A stretch of DNA of 64,000 nt from Pasteurella atlantica (GCF_963693435.1 NZ_OY856306.1:434001-498000), one strand, 5' to 3'. Counted from the first letter of the stretch, positions 1 through 9,957 are shown. Program-made: numbers and translations. The notes: generated by a model from the sequence alone, not told the origin.

Positions 1-2243
1 CACTTTTTATTATCTTGGTGCTGATTTTTTTTGCTTTTTTCGTCAAAAATGGACATTGGTTAGAAACGGATTTAAAAGCACTTTTACCTACAAATCAAAG
101 TTGGACAACAGAACAAAAACAAGCGGATGCTTTACAAGAAAAACAGCTAAATCAACAAATCGTTGCACTCGTTGGAGGCGATGATCATAATGTCTTTAAA
201 ACAGCAGAACAAATTGCTCAATTATGGCAACAAAGCCAGCTCTTTTCCGATGTAAATTTAAAGACAACACCTGATTTAGCAAAACTTAGAAAAGAAGTTA
301 ATTATCTCAAATTAGCAACCTTACCCAAACATATTCAACAACAATTACAACAAAATCCACAAGCGTATTTCAATCAATATGCTCAACAAATTGTTGATCC
401 TTTTTCACAAAATAATATTTTAAGTTTAGAACAAGACTGGCTAGGCTTAGGACGTTTTGTTCTACCGCAATCACAAATAAGTTCAGCGGTACAATATAAC
501 AGTGAAAATGGAATGCTTTATGTCAAACAGTCCCATAAAACGTGGGTCTTATTACACGCAACGCTCACACAGCATAGTTTTATCAATCCAAATAAAACCT
601 TATTAAGGTTAATTAAACAAAGTGAACAATTAGCCCAAACTCAAAAAGCGCAACTTATTAGCACAGGCTCTGCACTTTTTGCCGCAAATGCAAAGCAACA
701 AGCTGAAACAGAAATGACTTTAATGAGTAGCTTAGGCATAAGTTTAACCTTGTTACTATTATTAGTGGTATTTAGATCATTTCGTTCATTATGGCTTTTT
801 TTACCTATTGGAATAGGATTACTATTAGGTATTGCTACAACGGTTCTCTGGTTTGGACAAATTCATATCTTAACCATTGTGATTGGTACAAGTTTAATCG
901 GCGTATTGATTGATTTTCCATTGCACTGGCTCGCTTCGTCACGCTTTCATAAAGATTGGAATCCGCAAAAAGAAATGGATAAACTGCGTTTTCCTTTCTT
1001 CATCAGTTTAATCATTACCTTAATTGGCTACCTCTTATTAGCTTTTACTTCATTACCAGTGTTACAACAAACCGCACTTTTTTCCGCAATGGCATTAGTG
1101 AGTGCAATTTTAAGTACAGTTTTGTTTTTACCGACATTTTTTACAAATTATCAAGCTCATAAGCGGACATTTTTATTGCAAAATTTACCTATTTCTATTC
1201 CAACTAAAATAGAAAAAATGGGGCTAATTTTTGCTATTATTTTTGTCGCAGTAGGGATTTATAAAAGTAAATGGCAAGATGATATTCGCCAATGGGTTGC
1301 TTTACCGCCAGCAATGTTACAACAAGCCCAGCAGATTGCCACAATCACAGGTTTTAATTTCGGTAGTCAATATCTGTTAATTATTGCGGATAACGATGAT
1401 GATTTATTACGAAAAGATCAAAAACTCACAGAACAACTCAATCAATTGGTAAAAGAACAATCAATTACCGATTTTCAATCTTTAACGCAGTGGGTAACAA
1501 CGGCTCACACACAACGAAAAATAGTTGAACTATTTACTCAAATGAAGCCACAGGATTACGCGATTTTTGAACAGATTGGTATTCCATTAGAGAATATTCA
1601 AAAAGCAATCGCAACCCTTAAACAAACACCAGAGGTTTCACTTTACCAAGCATTGAATACCGATTTAGGCAAGGCTCGGAGAACTTTATATTTAGGAAAA
1701 CTAGATACACAAAAAGTCGCGTCTATCATTAAAATCTCAAATTTGCAAAATATACAAAAAATATTACCGCTTACCAATGACAAAGATATTTTTTGGCAGG
1801 ATAAAAGAACCTCATTAAATATGGCATTTGAGCAAACTCGTGATCAAGCAGCTTGGTTAAAATTATGCTCATTCATACTGGCTTTTTTATTACTTTATCG
1901 ATTTTTTGGCATTAAAAATACCACAAAAATATTAGTTATTCCCTTATCTGCGATTATTATAACTATAGGTATTTTTGGTTGGTTAGCAATGCCTATAAGC
2001 TTGTTTACAATGTTTGGTTTGTTGTTAGTGTCCGCCATAGGTATTGATTACACGTCCTATATGCTCACAGTAAAAGAGTCTTTTAAACAGAAAGCCTTTG
2101 CGATTTCACTGGCTGGTACAACAACCTTAATTTCTTTTATTTTACTAGGATTAAGCTCAACACCTGCCGTGGCAAGTTTTGGAATGAGTGTTAGCATTGG
2201 CATTGCGATGAGTATTTTAATTACGTTACGAATTTTAAAATAA
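1..2243 (+). CDS. MMPL/RND-type exporter of an aryl-polyene cluster (5' end cut off)
   Basis: The reading frame is open from the first bases of the window, so the start lies just upstream; a TTG at 15 is in frame but is not a convincing start. At least 742 residues are visible. The protein has two blocks of hydrophobic segments (about residues 235-385 and 610-742) separated by soluble domains, the two-fold arrangement of MMPL family exporters. Such an exporter is a regular member of aryl-polyene/flexirubin clusters, where it is thought to move the lipid product or its acyl precursor across the inner membrane. The next gene starts 21 bp downstream and the following six genes are closely packed, so this is one operon. 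The role is inferred from family and context. Confidence 0.85.
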   Translation, partial: LFIILVLIFFAFFVKNGHWLETDLKALLPTNQSWTTEQKQADALQEKQLNQQIVALVGGDDHNVFKTAEQIAQLWQQSQLFSDVNLKTTPDLAKLRKEVNYLKLATLPKHIQQQLQQNPQAYFNQYAQQIVDPFSQNNILSLEQDWLGLGRFVLPQSQISSAVQYNSENGMLYVKQSHKTWVLLHATLTQHSFINPNKTLLRLIKQSEQLAQTQKAQLISTGSALFAANAKQQAETEMTLMSSLGISLTLLLLLVVFRSFRSLWLFLPIGIGLLLGIATTVLWFGQIHILTIVIGTSLIGVLIDFPLHWLASSRFHKDWNPQKEMDKLRFPFFISLIITLIGYLLLAFTSLPVLQQTALFSAMALVSAILSTVLFLPTFFTNYQAHKRTFLLQNLPISIPTKIEKMGLIFAIIFVAVGIYKSKWQDDIRQWVALPPAMLQQAQQIATITGFNFGSQYLLIIADNDDDLLRKDQKLTEQLNQLVKEQSITDFQSLTQWVTTAHTQRKIVELFTQMKPQDYAIFEQIGIPLENIQKAIATLKQTPEVSLYQALNTDLGKARRTLYLGKLDTQKVASIIKISNLQNIQKILPLTNDKDIFWQDKRTSLNMAFEQTRDQAAWLKLCSFILAFLLLYRFFGIKNTTKILVIPLSAIIITIGIFGWLAMPISLFTMFGLLLVSAIGIDYTSYMLTVKESFKQKAFAISLAGTTTLISFILLGLSSTPAVASFGMSVSIGIAMSILITLRILK

Positions 2244-2264
2244 ATTTTATATTAGGAGATAAAA

Positions 2265-3503
2265 ATGGAACAATTTGATGTTGTGATTATCGGTGCTGGA
2301 CCTTCTGGTTCGGTTTCTGCATCATTATTGAAAAAACAAGGCTTGAATGTTTGTGTTTTGGAAAAACAACATTTTCCTCGCTTTGTGATTGGCGAAAGTT
2401 TATTGCCTTATTGTATGGAAATCTTAAAAGAAGCTGAGCTTGTTGAGGCGGTTAATAAAGAACCTAGTTTTCAATTTAAAAATGGTGCGGCTTTTACTTG
2501 GGGAAACCGTTATACTCATTTTGATTTTACGGATAAATTTACCGCTGGTGCTGGTACAACATTTCAAGTTCGCCGTGATAAATTTGATAAAATTTTAATT
2601 GATGAAACCATCAAAAAAGGCGTTGATGTTCGCTTTGGCGATGAATTGATCAATTTCAATAATGATGGCGAATTTGCCTTATTAGATGTGAAAAAAGAAA
2701 GTGGCGAACAATATCAATTACAAGCTAAATTTGTGTTAGACGCAAGTGGCTATGGACGTGTTTTACCTCGCTTATTAGACTTAGAACAGCCCTCTCATTT
2801 ACCTGCTCGTATCGCTAAATTTACCCATATTGATGACAATATTATCGATCCTCAATTTGACCGTAATAAAATTTTGATTACCACTCACCCAATTCATCGA
2901 GATGTGTGGATTTGGTTAATTCCTTTTGCGGATAATCGTTGTTCTATTGGTGTGGTTGGATTGCCAGAGATTTTAGAGGGCGATAGTGAAGCGGTATTAA
3001 AACAATTTGTGTTTGAATGTCCGATGTTAAAACGTATTTTAAATAATGCAAATTGGGATAATGACGTACCTTATCGTGAAATTTGTGGCTATTCTGCTAA
3101 CGTCAAAGCTTTATATGGAAAACAGTTTGCCTTGTTGGGCAATGCGGCTGAATTTTTAGATCCTGTATTTTCATCTGGGGTAACGATTGCATTACACTCT
3201 GCGCATTTAGCTTGCCATTTGGTTACTCGTCAGCTAAACGGCGAAGCGGTTAATTGGCAACAAGAATTTGCAGATCCGTTGATGATTGGCGTGAATGCGT
3301 TTAGAACTTATGTGCTAGGTTGGTATGATTACAGTTTCCAAGATGTGATCTATGCAAGAAATCCACAGCCAGAAATTCGTCAAATGATTTCTTCTATTTT
3401 GGCAGGCTATGCGTGGGATACTGAAAATCCATTAGTAAACAAATCAACGCAAAGGCTCGCTGCCTTAGCTGGATTATGTGGCACAGCAACACAAGATGAA
3501 TAG
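2265..3503 (+). CDS. FAD-dependent oxidoreductase, halogenase/geranylgeranyl-reductase-like
   Basis: The 412-residue protein opens with a Rossmann FAD-binding motif (GAGPSG, residues 10-15) followed by the ExxxFPR..GES region typical of flavin-dependent halogenase-like and geranylgeranyl reductase-like oxidoreductases. A second FAD contact region containing GNAAEFLDPVFSSG lies near residues 285-300. Genes of this type sit beside the exporter and ketosynthases in many aryl-polyene clusters. Their exact reaction there is not settled, and I cannot assign a substrate from the sequence. It starts 21 bp after the exporter gene with a good ribosome binding site (AGGAGA) and ends 9 bp before the lipoprotein gene, so it is part of the same operon. 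Confidence 0.85.
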   Translation: MEQFDVVIIGAGPSGSVSASLLKKQGLNVCVLEKQHFPRFVIGESLLPYCMEILKEAELVEAVNKEPSFQFKNGAAFTWGNRYTHFDFTDKFTAGAGTTFQVRRDKFDKILIDETIKKGVDVRFGDELINFNNDGEFALLDVKKESGEQYQLQAKFVLDASGYGRVLPRLLDLEQPSHLPARIAKFTHIDDNIIDPQFDRNKILITTHPIHRDVWIWLIPFADNRCSIGVVGLPEILEGDSEAVLKQFVFECPMLKRILNNANWDNDVPYREICGYSANVKALYGKQFALLGNAAEFLDPVFSSGVTIALHSAHLACHLVTRQLNGEAVNWQQEFADPLMIGVNAFRTYVLGWYDYSFQDVIYARNPQPEIRQMISSILAGYAWDTENPLVNKSTQRLAALAGLCGTATQDE

Positions 3504-3512
3504 GAATACTCA

Positions 3513-4004
3513 ATGTTAAAAAAATACTGCTTTATTTTCGTTATATTATTTATTACGGCGTGTTCTAGCTCTTTTAAAGTTATTGATTTACCCAAACAAG
3601 CACAAGACAGTCGTTTATTTAAAATAGAACAACAAGACAATAAAAATAATATTATCCGAAGCAGTTTACTTTCCATTCAGTTTGAAAACGAGCAATGGCG
3701 ATGGGTTCAGGTTGATCCACTTGGTTCGCCTATTGCTCGTGTGCTGTTGTCTAAACAAGGTTGGCAAAATGATGGTTTTATTATGCCAAATAGCCAAGCT
3801 CAACAGCTTTTTTATGCGATTGCAACAGGATTAAATCCAAACCAGCCACTACTGAATTTTAGTCAAATTCAGAGAACATCAAGTGGTCAGATTTATTGGA
3901 TAAAAAACAAAAAAGTATGGAAAATTTCACAAAAAAAACATATTCTTTACATCACGCTAGCAGATAATAGCTATTGGAAAGTAGAAGAAATCAATAGAGG
4001 ATAA
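3513..4004 (+). CDS. DUF3261-type outer-membrane lipoprotein
   Basis: This 163-residue protein begins with a lipoprotein signal peptide; the lipobox ITAC puts the acylated cysteine at residue 17, followed by SSS, which favours outer-membrane sorting. The remainder is a single small domain with a conserved-looking D-P-L-G-S segment and resembles the DUF3261 lipoproteins found in aryl-polyene clusters. It probably works in the envelope with the exporter, for example in handling the polyene lipid, but that is inference from gene order. The start is 9 bp after the previous stop and the stop is 1 bp before the GTG start of the ketosynthase, so the genes are likely co-translated. Confidence 0.75.
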   Translation: MLKKYCFIFVILFITACSSSFKVIDLPKQAQDSRLFKIEQQDNKNNIIRSSLLSIQFENEQWRWVQVDPLGSPIARVLLSKQGWQNDGFIMPNSQAQQLFYAIATGLNPNQPLLNFSQIQRTSSGQIYWIKNKKVWKISQKKHILYITLADNSYWKVEEINRG

Positions 4005-4005
4005 A

Positions 4006-5226
4006 GTGGAGCAACTATTTTTAAGCACCCCTGCAATTGTAACTGCATTAGGTAATGGAATTAAAGAGCATATCCAACGGTTAATTGCTGGTGGAAATTC
4101 GCCGATTGAAAAATCAAAAGCTATTTTTAATGAACATCAAATTGAAGGGAAAATACAATTTTTTGGTGCGATAAATCAGCCATTGCGTGAATTTGATGAA
4201 AATCTTGATCCACAACATCATAGCCGAAACAATCAACTTCTTTGGCACGCTTTACAACAAATTGAACCTCAAATTGAGCAAGTAATTTCTCGATTTGGTA
4301 AACAAAGAATTGCTGTTGTGATAGGTACTTCAACCACAGGTGTGGATGAAAATATTCCTGTTTTTAGACAAGCTGTTAAAAATAATGATTGGGCTAAAAT
4401 ACCTTTTAATCATCATCAACAATTATTTTCTGCTCCTGCCGATTTTGTCGCTCATCAATATGGATTACAAGGTTTATGCTATGGTATTTCAACTGCTTGT
4501 ACATCAGGTGCGAGAGCTTTAATTAGTGCCGCTAGATTATTAAAGAGTGATCTATGTGATGCCGTTATCTGTGGCGGTGTTGATACACTTTCGCCTTTAA
4601 CCATTAGTGGTTTCAACTCACTTTCTGTTCTTGCATCAAATCGAACAAATCCTTTCTCTGAAAATAGAGAGGGGATCAATATTGGCGAAGGTGCAGCTGT
4701 TTTTGTAATGACAAAAGAAAAGTTAGAAGAACAAGCAATTGCATTTTTAGGTTATGGTTCAAGCAGCGATGCCTACCATATGTCATCGCCACACCCAGAA
4801 GGAAAAGGGGCAATTTGTGCATTTGAGGAAGCCTTAAAATCCGCACAATTAGATCCAGAGGATATCGGTTGGGTAAATTTACACGGTACTGGTACTGTTC
4901 ATAACGATCAAATGGAAAGTATCGCTATTGCAAAAGTCTTTGGCGATTATACTCCTTGTACTACAACAAAACCTTATACTGGACACACACTCGGAGCAGC
5001 AGGTGCTGTGGAAGCCGCTATTTCTTGGGGAATGATAAATCGCTCTTACAATCCAGAAGGTAATTTACCAACTCAATTATGGGATCAACAAACCGATCCT
5101 CAGTTACCTAATATTGCCATTACTCACAATACTCAGTGGCAAAAAACGAGACGTATTGCTGCAAGTAGCTCTTTTGCGTTTGGCGGAAATAATAGCGTGT
5201 TAATTTTGGGAGAGCAAAATGACTAA
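4006..5226 (+). CDS. Beta-ketoacyl-ACP synthase (ApeO-like)
   Basis: A 406-residue ketosynthase starting with GTG, chosen because AGAGGATAAA lies just upstream and the previous gene ends one base before. The catalytic triad is complete: Cys165 in STACTSG, His293 in HGTGT and His327 in GHTLGAAGA. It is therefore a working condensing enzyme rather than a chain-length factor. In aryl-polyene clusters this position (before the dehydratase and ketoreductase) is held by ApeO-type synthases, which extend an aryl-primed acyl-ACP with malonyl-ACP. The last 8 bases overlap the start of the dehydratase gene, showing tight coupling. The substrate is inferred from cluster context, as the partner ACPs and chain-length factor are not in this window. 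Confidence 0.85.
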   Translation: MEQLFLSTPAIVTALGNGIKEHIQRLIAGGNSPIEKSKAIFNEHQIEGKIQFFGAINQPLREFDENLDPQHHSRNNQLLWHALQQIEPQIEQVISRFGKQRIAVVIGTSTTGVDENIPVFRQAVKNNDWAKIPFNHHQQLFSAPADFVAHQYGLQGLCYGISTACTSGARALISAARLLKSDLCDAVICGGVDTLSPLTISGFNSLSVLASNRTNPFSENREGINIGEGAAVFVMTKEKLEEQAIAFLGYGSSSDAYHMSSPHPEGKGAICAFEEALKSAQLDPEDIGWVNLHGTGTVHNDQMESIAIAKVFGDYTPCTTTKPYTGHTLGAAGAVEAAISWGMINRSYNPEGNLPTQLWDQQTDPQLPNIAITHNTQWQKTRRIAASSSFAFGGNNSVLILGEQND

Positions 5227-5662
5227 ATTAAACTGCCCAATCTACGATGTTGAACCGCTATTACCTCATAGTGGAGAGATGGTGCTATTAGATAAAATTT
5301 GTGATTTTGGCGATGATTTTATCATTGCTGAAAGCACTATCAAAGCGGATAATTTACTGATTAAGCATAACCAATTTGCAACCTATTCAGGCATTGAAAT
5401 TATGGCACAAACTGTTGGTGCGTGGTCTGGTTGTATGAGTACTCTTGCAAATGAGCCAGTTCGTTTAGGCTATCTATTAGGCACACGTAAATTAACTATT
5501 CATAGTCAGGAAATTGCAATAGGCACAACCTTAATCATAAAAGCAAAAATGTCTATTCAAGATGCAACGGGATTTAGTGTATTTGATTGTAAACTTATTG
5601 ATAAAAAAACCAATCAGGTATTACTTGAAGCAGCATTAAATGTATTTAGCCCAAAAGAATAA
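5219..5662 (+). CDS. Hotdog-fold 3-hydroxyacyl-ACP dehydratase (ApeP-like)
   Basis: This 147-residue protein has the size and motifs of FabA/FabZ-like dehydratases: a PHSGEM segment with candidate catalytic His17, and a central helix GIEIMAQTVGAW with candidate acid Glu60. It would remove water from the 3-hydroxyacyl-ACP intermediate in each polyene extension round, leaving the double bond in place. It overlaps the upstream ketosynthase by 8 bp and is followed 15 bp later by the ketoreductase. That order (synthase, dehydratase, reductase, synthase) matches the ApeO-P-Q-R end of aryl-polyene clusters. A general fatty-acid dehydratase is less likely, given the exporter and FAD oxidoreductase upstream. 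Confidence 0.85.
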   Translation: MTKLNCPIYDVEPLLPHSGEMVLLDKICDFGDDFIIAESTIKADNLLIKHNQFATYSGIEIMAQTVGAWSGCMSTLANEPVRLGYLLGTRKLTIHSQEIAIGTTLIIKAKMSIQDATGFSVFDCKLIDKKTNQVLLEAALNVFSPKE

Positions 5663-5677
5663 AAATAAGGAATAATA

Positions 5678-6406
5678 ATGACAAAAAGTGTTTTAATTAC
5701 GGGATCAAGCAGAGGGATTGGTAAAGCAATTGCATTAAATTTAGCTCAAGCAGGGTTTGATATTGTTGTACATTGCCGTAGTCGTATTGAAGAAGCCGAA
5801 CAAGTGGCACAAGCGGTCAAATCTTTGGGAAGAAATGCAAGAATTTTACAATTTGATGTAAGTAATCGCGCCGAAACCGCAGAAAAACTACTCGCCGATG
5901 TAGAGCAATTTGGTGCTTACTATGGCGTAGTATTAAATGCAGGATTAACACGAGATAATGCGTTTCCAGCTCTTACAGATGAAGATTGGGATACGGTTTT
6001 ACGTACTAATTTAGATGGGTTTTATAATGTATTACACCCAATTATGATGCCGATGATTCGTCGTAGAAAAGCAGGACGCATTGTGTGTATTACTTCGGTT
6101 TCAGGGCTGATTGGAAATCGTGGTCAAGTCAATTATAGTGCATCTAAGGCGGGGATTATTGGTGCCGCAAAAGCTCTTGCAATTGAATTAGCAAAACGCA
6201 AAATAACCGTAAATTGTGTTGCCCCAGGTTTAATTGATACCGATATTTTAGATGAAAATGTCCCTATTGATGAAATATTAAAAATGATCCCAGTTTCAAG
6301 AATGGGAACACCAGAAGAAGTCGCTCACGCTGTGAATTTTTTAATGGACGAGAAAGCGGGCTATATTACTCGTCAAGTTATCCCTGTTAATGGCGGATTG
6401 TGTTAG
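5678..6406 (+). CDS. 3-ketoacyl-ACP reductase, FabG-like (ApeQ-like)
   Basis: A 242-residue short-chain dehydrogenase/reductase. It has the cofactor motif TGSSRGIG (residues 8-15), an NAG turn (VLNAG), and the catalytic Ser140, Tyr153 and Lys157 in YSASK. It ends with the VNGG motif usual for FabG proteins. It would reduce 3-ketoacyl-ACP to 3-hydroxyacyl-ACP with NADPH between the ketosynthase and dehydratase steps. An uptake signal core (ACAAGCGGTC, 5809-5818) lies within the coding sequence. Its place between the two ketosynthases argues that it serves the polyene pathway rather than housekeeping fatty acid synthesis. Confidence 0.87.
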   Translation: MTKSVLITGSSRGIGKAIALNLAQAGFDIVVHCRSRIEEAEQVAQAVKSLGRNARILQFDVSNRAETAEKLLADVEQFGAYYGVVLNAGLTRDNAFPALTDEDWDTVLRTNLDGFYNVLHPIMMPMIRRRKAGRIVCITSVSGLIGNRGQVNYSASKAGIIGAAKALAIELAKRKITVNCVAPGLIDTDILDENVPIDEILKMIPVSRMGTPEEVAHAVNFLMDEKAGYITRQVIPVNGGLC

Positions 6407-6415
6407 GAGAATAAA

Positions 6416-7654
6416 ATGAGAAGAGTTGTAATCACAGGAATTGGAAGTATCACCGCCTTTGGGAATAATTGGCAAGATGTTAAAACGGCTTTTAAAAAGG
6501 GACAAAATGCCGTCGAATTCATTGATGTAAGTGATAAATTCCCTGAATTAGAAGCACAACTTGGTGCAAGAATTCCAAATTATACCCCACCAAAACATTG
6601 GACACGCAAGCAACTACGTTCAATGGGAAAAGTTGCCCAATTTTGTACTAATGCTGCTGAACTTGCCCTTGAAAATGCAGGATTATTAAAAGACGATAAG
6701 ATTCTACCAGAATATCAAACAGGAAAAATGGGCGTGGCCTGTGGCTCTTCTGCGGGTAGCCCTAAAGATATCGGCGATATTGGCGAGCTATTATTAACAG
6801 GTAAATCAAATGGCTTTAATGCAAATACTTACGTCAGAATGATGCCACATACCACAGCTGCAAATATTGGGATCTTTTTCGGACTTACAGGACGAATTAT
6901 CCCTACTTCAAGTGCTTGCTCATCAGGTTCTCAAGCGATTGGTTATGCCTACGAGTCTATTAAATATGGATTGATTGATACAATGCTCGCTGGCGGTGGC
7001 GAAGAGTTTTGTTTTTCAGAAGTTTATGTTTTTGATTCTCTTTATGCGGCAAGCCGTAATAATGAAAATCCAAATAAAACCCCACGTCCTTATGATAAAA
7101 ACCGTGATGGATTAGTGATTGGCGAAGGCGGTTGTATTTTTGTATTAGAGGAACTTGAACACGCTAAAGCTCGCGGTGCTAACATTATTGCAGAGATTGT
7201 AGGTTATGGTGCAAATAGTGATGGTTCTCACGTTACTCGCCCACAAAAAGATACAATGCAACGTTGTATGGAATTAGCCTTAAAAGATGCTAATTTACAA
7301 CCACAACAAGTTGGCTATGTAAGTGGACACGGCACTGCCACAGAACAAGGAGATATTGCAGAAACACTCGCAACAGAAACCGTCTTTGGTCAAATTCCAT
7401 TAAGCTCACAGAAAAGTTATCTAGGGCATACACTTGGTGCTTGTGGTGCATTAGAATCGTGGTTTTCTATTGAAATGATGCGTGATAACTGGTTTGCTCC
7501 AACCTTAAATCTTGAAAATATTGATGAGCGTTGTGGTAAGTTAGATTACATTATTGGAAAAGGTAGAGAAATTCATACTGATTATGTAATGAATAATAAC
7601 TTTGCTTTCGGTGGTGTAAATACATCGTTGATTTTTAAACGCTGGAAAGAGTAG
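6416..7654 (+). CDS. Beta-ketoacyl-ACP synthase, FabF-like (ApeR-like)
   Basis: This second ketosynthase has 412 residues and an intact triad: Cys168 in SSACSSG, His305 in GHGTATEQGD and His338 in GHTLGACGA. It differs clearly from the first synthase, for example in its longer middle region (NKTPRPYDKNRDGLVIGEG), so the two are not recent duplicates. ApeR-type synthases occupy this last position in aryl-polyene clusters. It starts 9 bp after the ketoreductase with AGGAGA as ribosome binding site and is the last gene before a hairpin terminator, marking the cluster's downstream edge next to the dnaK heat-shock unit. Confidence 0.86.
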   Translation: MRRVVITGIGSITAFGNNWQDVKTAFKKGQNAVEFIDVSDKFPELEAQLGARIPNYTPPKHWTRKQLRSMGKVAQFCTNAAELALENAGLLKDDKILPEYQTGKMGVACGSSAGSPKDIGDIGELLLTGKSNGFNANTYVRMMPHTTAANIGIFFGLTGRIIPTSSACSSGSQAIGYAYESIKYGLIDTMLAGGGEEFCFSEVYVFDSLYAASRNNENPNKTPRPYDKNRDGLVIGEGGCIFVLEELEHAKARGANIIAEIVGYGANSDGSHVTRPQKDTMQRCMELALKDANLQPQQVGYVSGHGTATEQGDIAETLATETVFGQIPLSSQKSYLGHTLGACGALESWFSIEMMRDNWFAPTLNLENIDERCGKLDYIIGKGREIHTDYVMNNNFAFGGVNTSLIFKRWKE

Positions 7655-7761
7655 TTAAAGCGGTATGATCTTTTTAAGAATTTACAAAAATGACTAAATC
7701 TAGTCACTCTCACTTAAAATTGTTTTTTGCTCACAACAAATATACAATCAATATAAATACT

Positions 7762-7808
7762 GAAGCCATTTTATTAAACAATATAAGAGTTTAATAAAAT
7801 AAGGCTTC
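7762..7808 (+). terminator. Long hairpin closing the aryl-polyene operon
   Basis: Two arms, 7762-7779 and 7789-7808, pair over about 18 bases (GAAGCC, then TTTTATTAAAC against its complement) with a two-base bulge and a 9-base loop. The 3' flank is AATAAACTTTTT. It lies about 105 bp after the last ketosynthase and before the dnaK promoter, in a 337-bp stretch (7655-7991) that otherwise holds only that promoter and the dnaK leader. Confidence 0.7.
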
Positions 7809-7880
7809 AATAAACTTTTTAACCTCGTATCTACCTTTTATGCAAAAAATTACAATAAATCTAAAATTTTTTTCATTTTA

Positions 7881-7912
7881 CCCTTGATCCTCAAAAATTA
7901 ACCCCTATTTAA
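7881..7912 (+). promoter_or_regulatory. Sigma-32 heat-shock promoter of dnaK
   Basis: CCCTTGAT (the -35 element CTTGAT at 7883-7888) and CCCCTATTTAA (-10, from 7902) are separated by 13 bases. This closely fits the sigma-32 pattern CTTGAA - 13 to 15 bases - CCCCATnT. It lies about 80 bp upstream of the dnaK start, as expected for a heat-shock chaperone operon. Confidence 0.8.
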
Positions 7913-7991
7913 TAGAACGTCAGGATGAGGAATCAAACCCTCACTCTTTTTTGTAACATTTAAAAATTTAAAATCTTATTGGAGAATAAAA

Positions 7992-9902
7992 ATGGGAAAA
8001 ATTATTGGTATTGACTTAGGAACAACTAACTCTTGTGTAGCGGTAATGGATGGCGATAAGCCACGTGTAATTGAGAATGCAGAAGGGGCAAGAACAACAC
8101 CTTCAATCATCGCTTATACAGATAAAGAGACTTTAGTTGGACAACCAGCAAAACGTCAAGCTATCACAAATCCAAAAAATACCGTATTTGCAATCAAACG
8201 TTTAATCGGTCGTCGTTTTGAAGATAACGAAGTACAACGTGATATTGGTATTATGCCATTTAGCATTGTTAAAGCTGATAATGGCGATGCTTGGGTTTCT
8301 GTAAATGATGATAAATTAGCACCACCACAAATCTCTGCTGAAATATTGAAAAAAATGAAAAAAACAGCAGAAGATTTCTTGGGCGAGAAAGTAACAGAAG
8401 CGGTTATCACTGTGCCTGCATACTTTAACGATGCACAGCGTCAAGCAACCAAAGACGCAGGTCGTATCGCAGGTTTAGAGGTAAAACGTATCATCAATGA
8501 ACCAACAGCCGCGGCATTAGCTTACGGTTTAGACAGCAAAAAAGAAAACCAAATTGTAGCTGTTTACGACTTAGGTGGTGGTACATTTGACTTATCAATC
8601 ATCGAAATGGATAACTTTGATGGCGAGCAAACGTTTGAAGTGCGTGCGACAAACGGGGATACTCACTTAGGTGGTGAAGACTTCGATAACCGTGTAATCA
8701 ATTACTTAGTTGATGAGTTCAAAAAAGATCAAAACATTGATTTACGCAACGACCCAATGGCAATGCAACGTGTAAAAGAATCCGCTGAAAAAGCGAAAAT
8801 CGAGCTTTCTTCTGCACAATCAACCGAAGTAAACTTACCTTATATTACAGCGGACACAACAGGTCCTAAACACTTAGTGATTACCATTTCTCGTGCGAAA
8901 TTAGAATCATTAGTAGAAGATTTAGTGGCGAAATCATTAGAGCCAATCAAAATCGCATTAAAAGACGCAGGGTTAAGCGTGTCTGAAATCAACGATGTCA
9001 TCCTTGTGGGTGGACAAACTCGTATGCCTCTTGTACAGAAAAAAGTAGAAGAGTTCTTCGGTAAAGCACCACGTAAAGACGTAAACCCTGATGAAGCAGT
9101 GGCAATCGGTGCAGCGGTTCAAGGCGGTGTATTAGCAGGCGATGTAACAGACGTATTATTATTAGACGTAACCCCATTATCATTAGGTATTGAAACAATG
9201 GGGGGCGTGATGACTACGTTAATTGAGAAAAACACCACGATTCCAACGAAGAAATCACAAGTGTTCTCAACAGCGGAAGACAACCAAAGTGCGGTAACAA
9301 TCCACGTGTTACAAGGGGAACGTAAACAAGCGTCAGCAAATAAATCATTAGGTCAATTCAACCTTGAAGGCATTAACCCTGCACCTCGCGGTATGCCACA
9401 AATTGAAGTAACTTTTGATATTGATGCGAACGGTATCATCAACGTATCTGCGAAAGATAAAAATACGGGTAAAGAGCAACAAATCAAAATTCAAGCATCA
9501 AGTGGTTTGAGTGATGAAGAAGTTGAACAAATGGTACGTGATGCAGAAGCGAATGCGGAAGAAGATCGTAAGTTTGAAGAGTTAGTTCAAGCGCGTAACC
9601 AAGCAGATCACTTAGTTCACTCAACTCGTAAACAGGTTGAAGAAGCAGGCGATGCAATCAGTGCTGACGATAAAGCAAAAATTGAAGAAGCTGCAAAAGA
9701 GTTAGAAACAGCGGCTAAAGGTGAAGACAAAGCTGAAATTGATGCAAAAGTTGAAGCATTAGTGAAAGCGGCAGAACCTTTAATGCAAGCAGCCCAAACT
9801 CAGGCACAAGCAGCTCAACAAGGTGCAGGTCAAGAGCAATCATCTGCGAAAAAAGACGACGATGTTGTTGATGCAGAGTTTGAAGAAGTAAAAGATAAAT
9901 AA
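7992..9902 (+). CDS. dnaK: Chaperone DnaK (Hsp70)
   Basis: The 636-residue protein has the usual DnaK architecture. The ATPase domain begins with the phosphate-binding loop [14 protein letters not shown] near the N-terminus and has a second phosphate motif [12 protein letters not shown] around residue 195. A linker ending in [13 protein letters not shown] near residue 395 leads to the substrate-binding domain and helical lid, and the protein ends in the conserved EEVKDK tail. It folds and protects cytosolic proteins in an ATP cycle driven by DnaJ and GrpE. Full length, standard start with GGAGAA upstream. It is followed by dnaJ after 128 bp that contain two hairpins, so dnaJ may be transcribed at a lower level. 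Regulated by the sigma-32 promoter upstream. Confidence 0.98.
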   Translation: MGKIIGIDLGTTNSCVAVMDGDKPRVIENAEGARTTPSIIAYTDKETLVGQPAKRQAITNPKNTVFAIKRLIGRRFEDNEVQRDIGIMPFSIVKADNGDAWVSVNDDKLAPPQISAEILKKMKKTAEDFLGEKVTEAVITVPAYFNDAQRQATKDAGRIAGLEVKRIINEPTAAALAYGLDSKKENQIVAVYDLGGGTFDLSIIEMDNFDGEQTFEVRATNGDTHLGGEDFDNRVINYLVDEFKKDQNIDLRNDPMAMQRVKESAEKAKIELSSAQSTEVNLPYITADTTGPKHLVITISRAKLESLVEDLVAKSLEPIKIALKDAGLSVSEINDVILVGGQTRMPLVQKKVEEFFGKAPRKDVNPDEAVAIGAAVQGGVLAGDVTDVLLLDVTPLSLGIETMGGVMTTLIEKNTTIPTKKSQVFSTAEDNQSAVTIHVLQGERKQASANKSLGQFNLEGINPAPRGMPQIEVTFDIDANGIINVSAKDKNTGKEQQIKIQASSGLSDEEVEQMVRDAEANAEEDRKFEELVQARNQADHLVHSTRKQVEEAGDAISADDKAKIEEAAKELETAAKGEDKAEIDAKVEALVKAAEPLMQAAQTQAQAAQQGAGQEQSSAKKDDDVVDAEFEEVKDK

Positions 9903-9923
9903 TTTTATTTAATTCAAATTGTA

Positions 9924-9947
9924 GGGGCGTATTAAATACGCCCCTTT
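9924..9947 (+). terminator. Hairpin after dnaK (attenuator-like)
   Basis: GGGGCGTA (9924-9931) pairs with TACGCCCC (9937-9944) around a 5-base loop, followed by TTT. The short T-run suggests partial termination, which would reduce dnaJ relative to dnaK. Confidence 0.65.
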
Positions 9948-9957
9948 ACCGTATAAA

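Noticed and set aside
4006-7654. Assignment of the ketosynthase-dehydratase-reductase genes to ordinary fatty acid synthesis (fabF, fabZ, fabG)
   Set aside because: The surrounding exporter, FAD oxidoreductase and DUF3261 lipoprotein, and the two different ketosynthases, fit an aryl-polyene cluster instead; acpP, fabD and fabH are not present.
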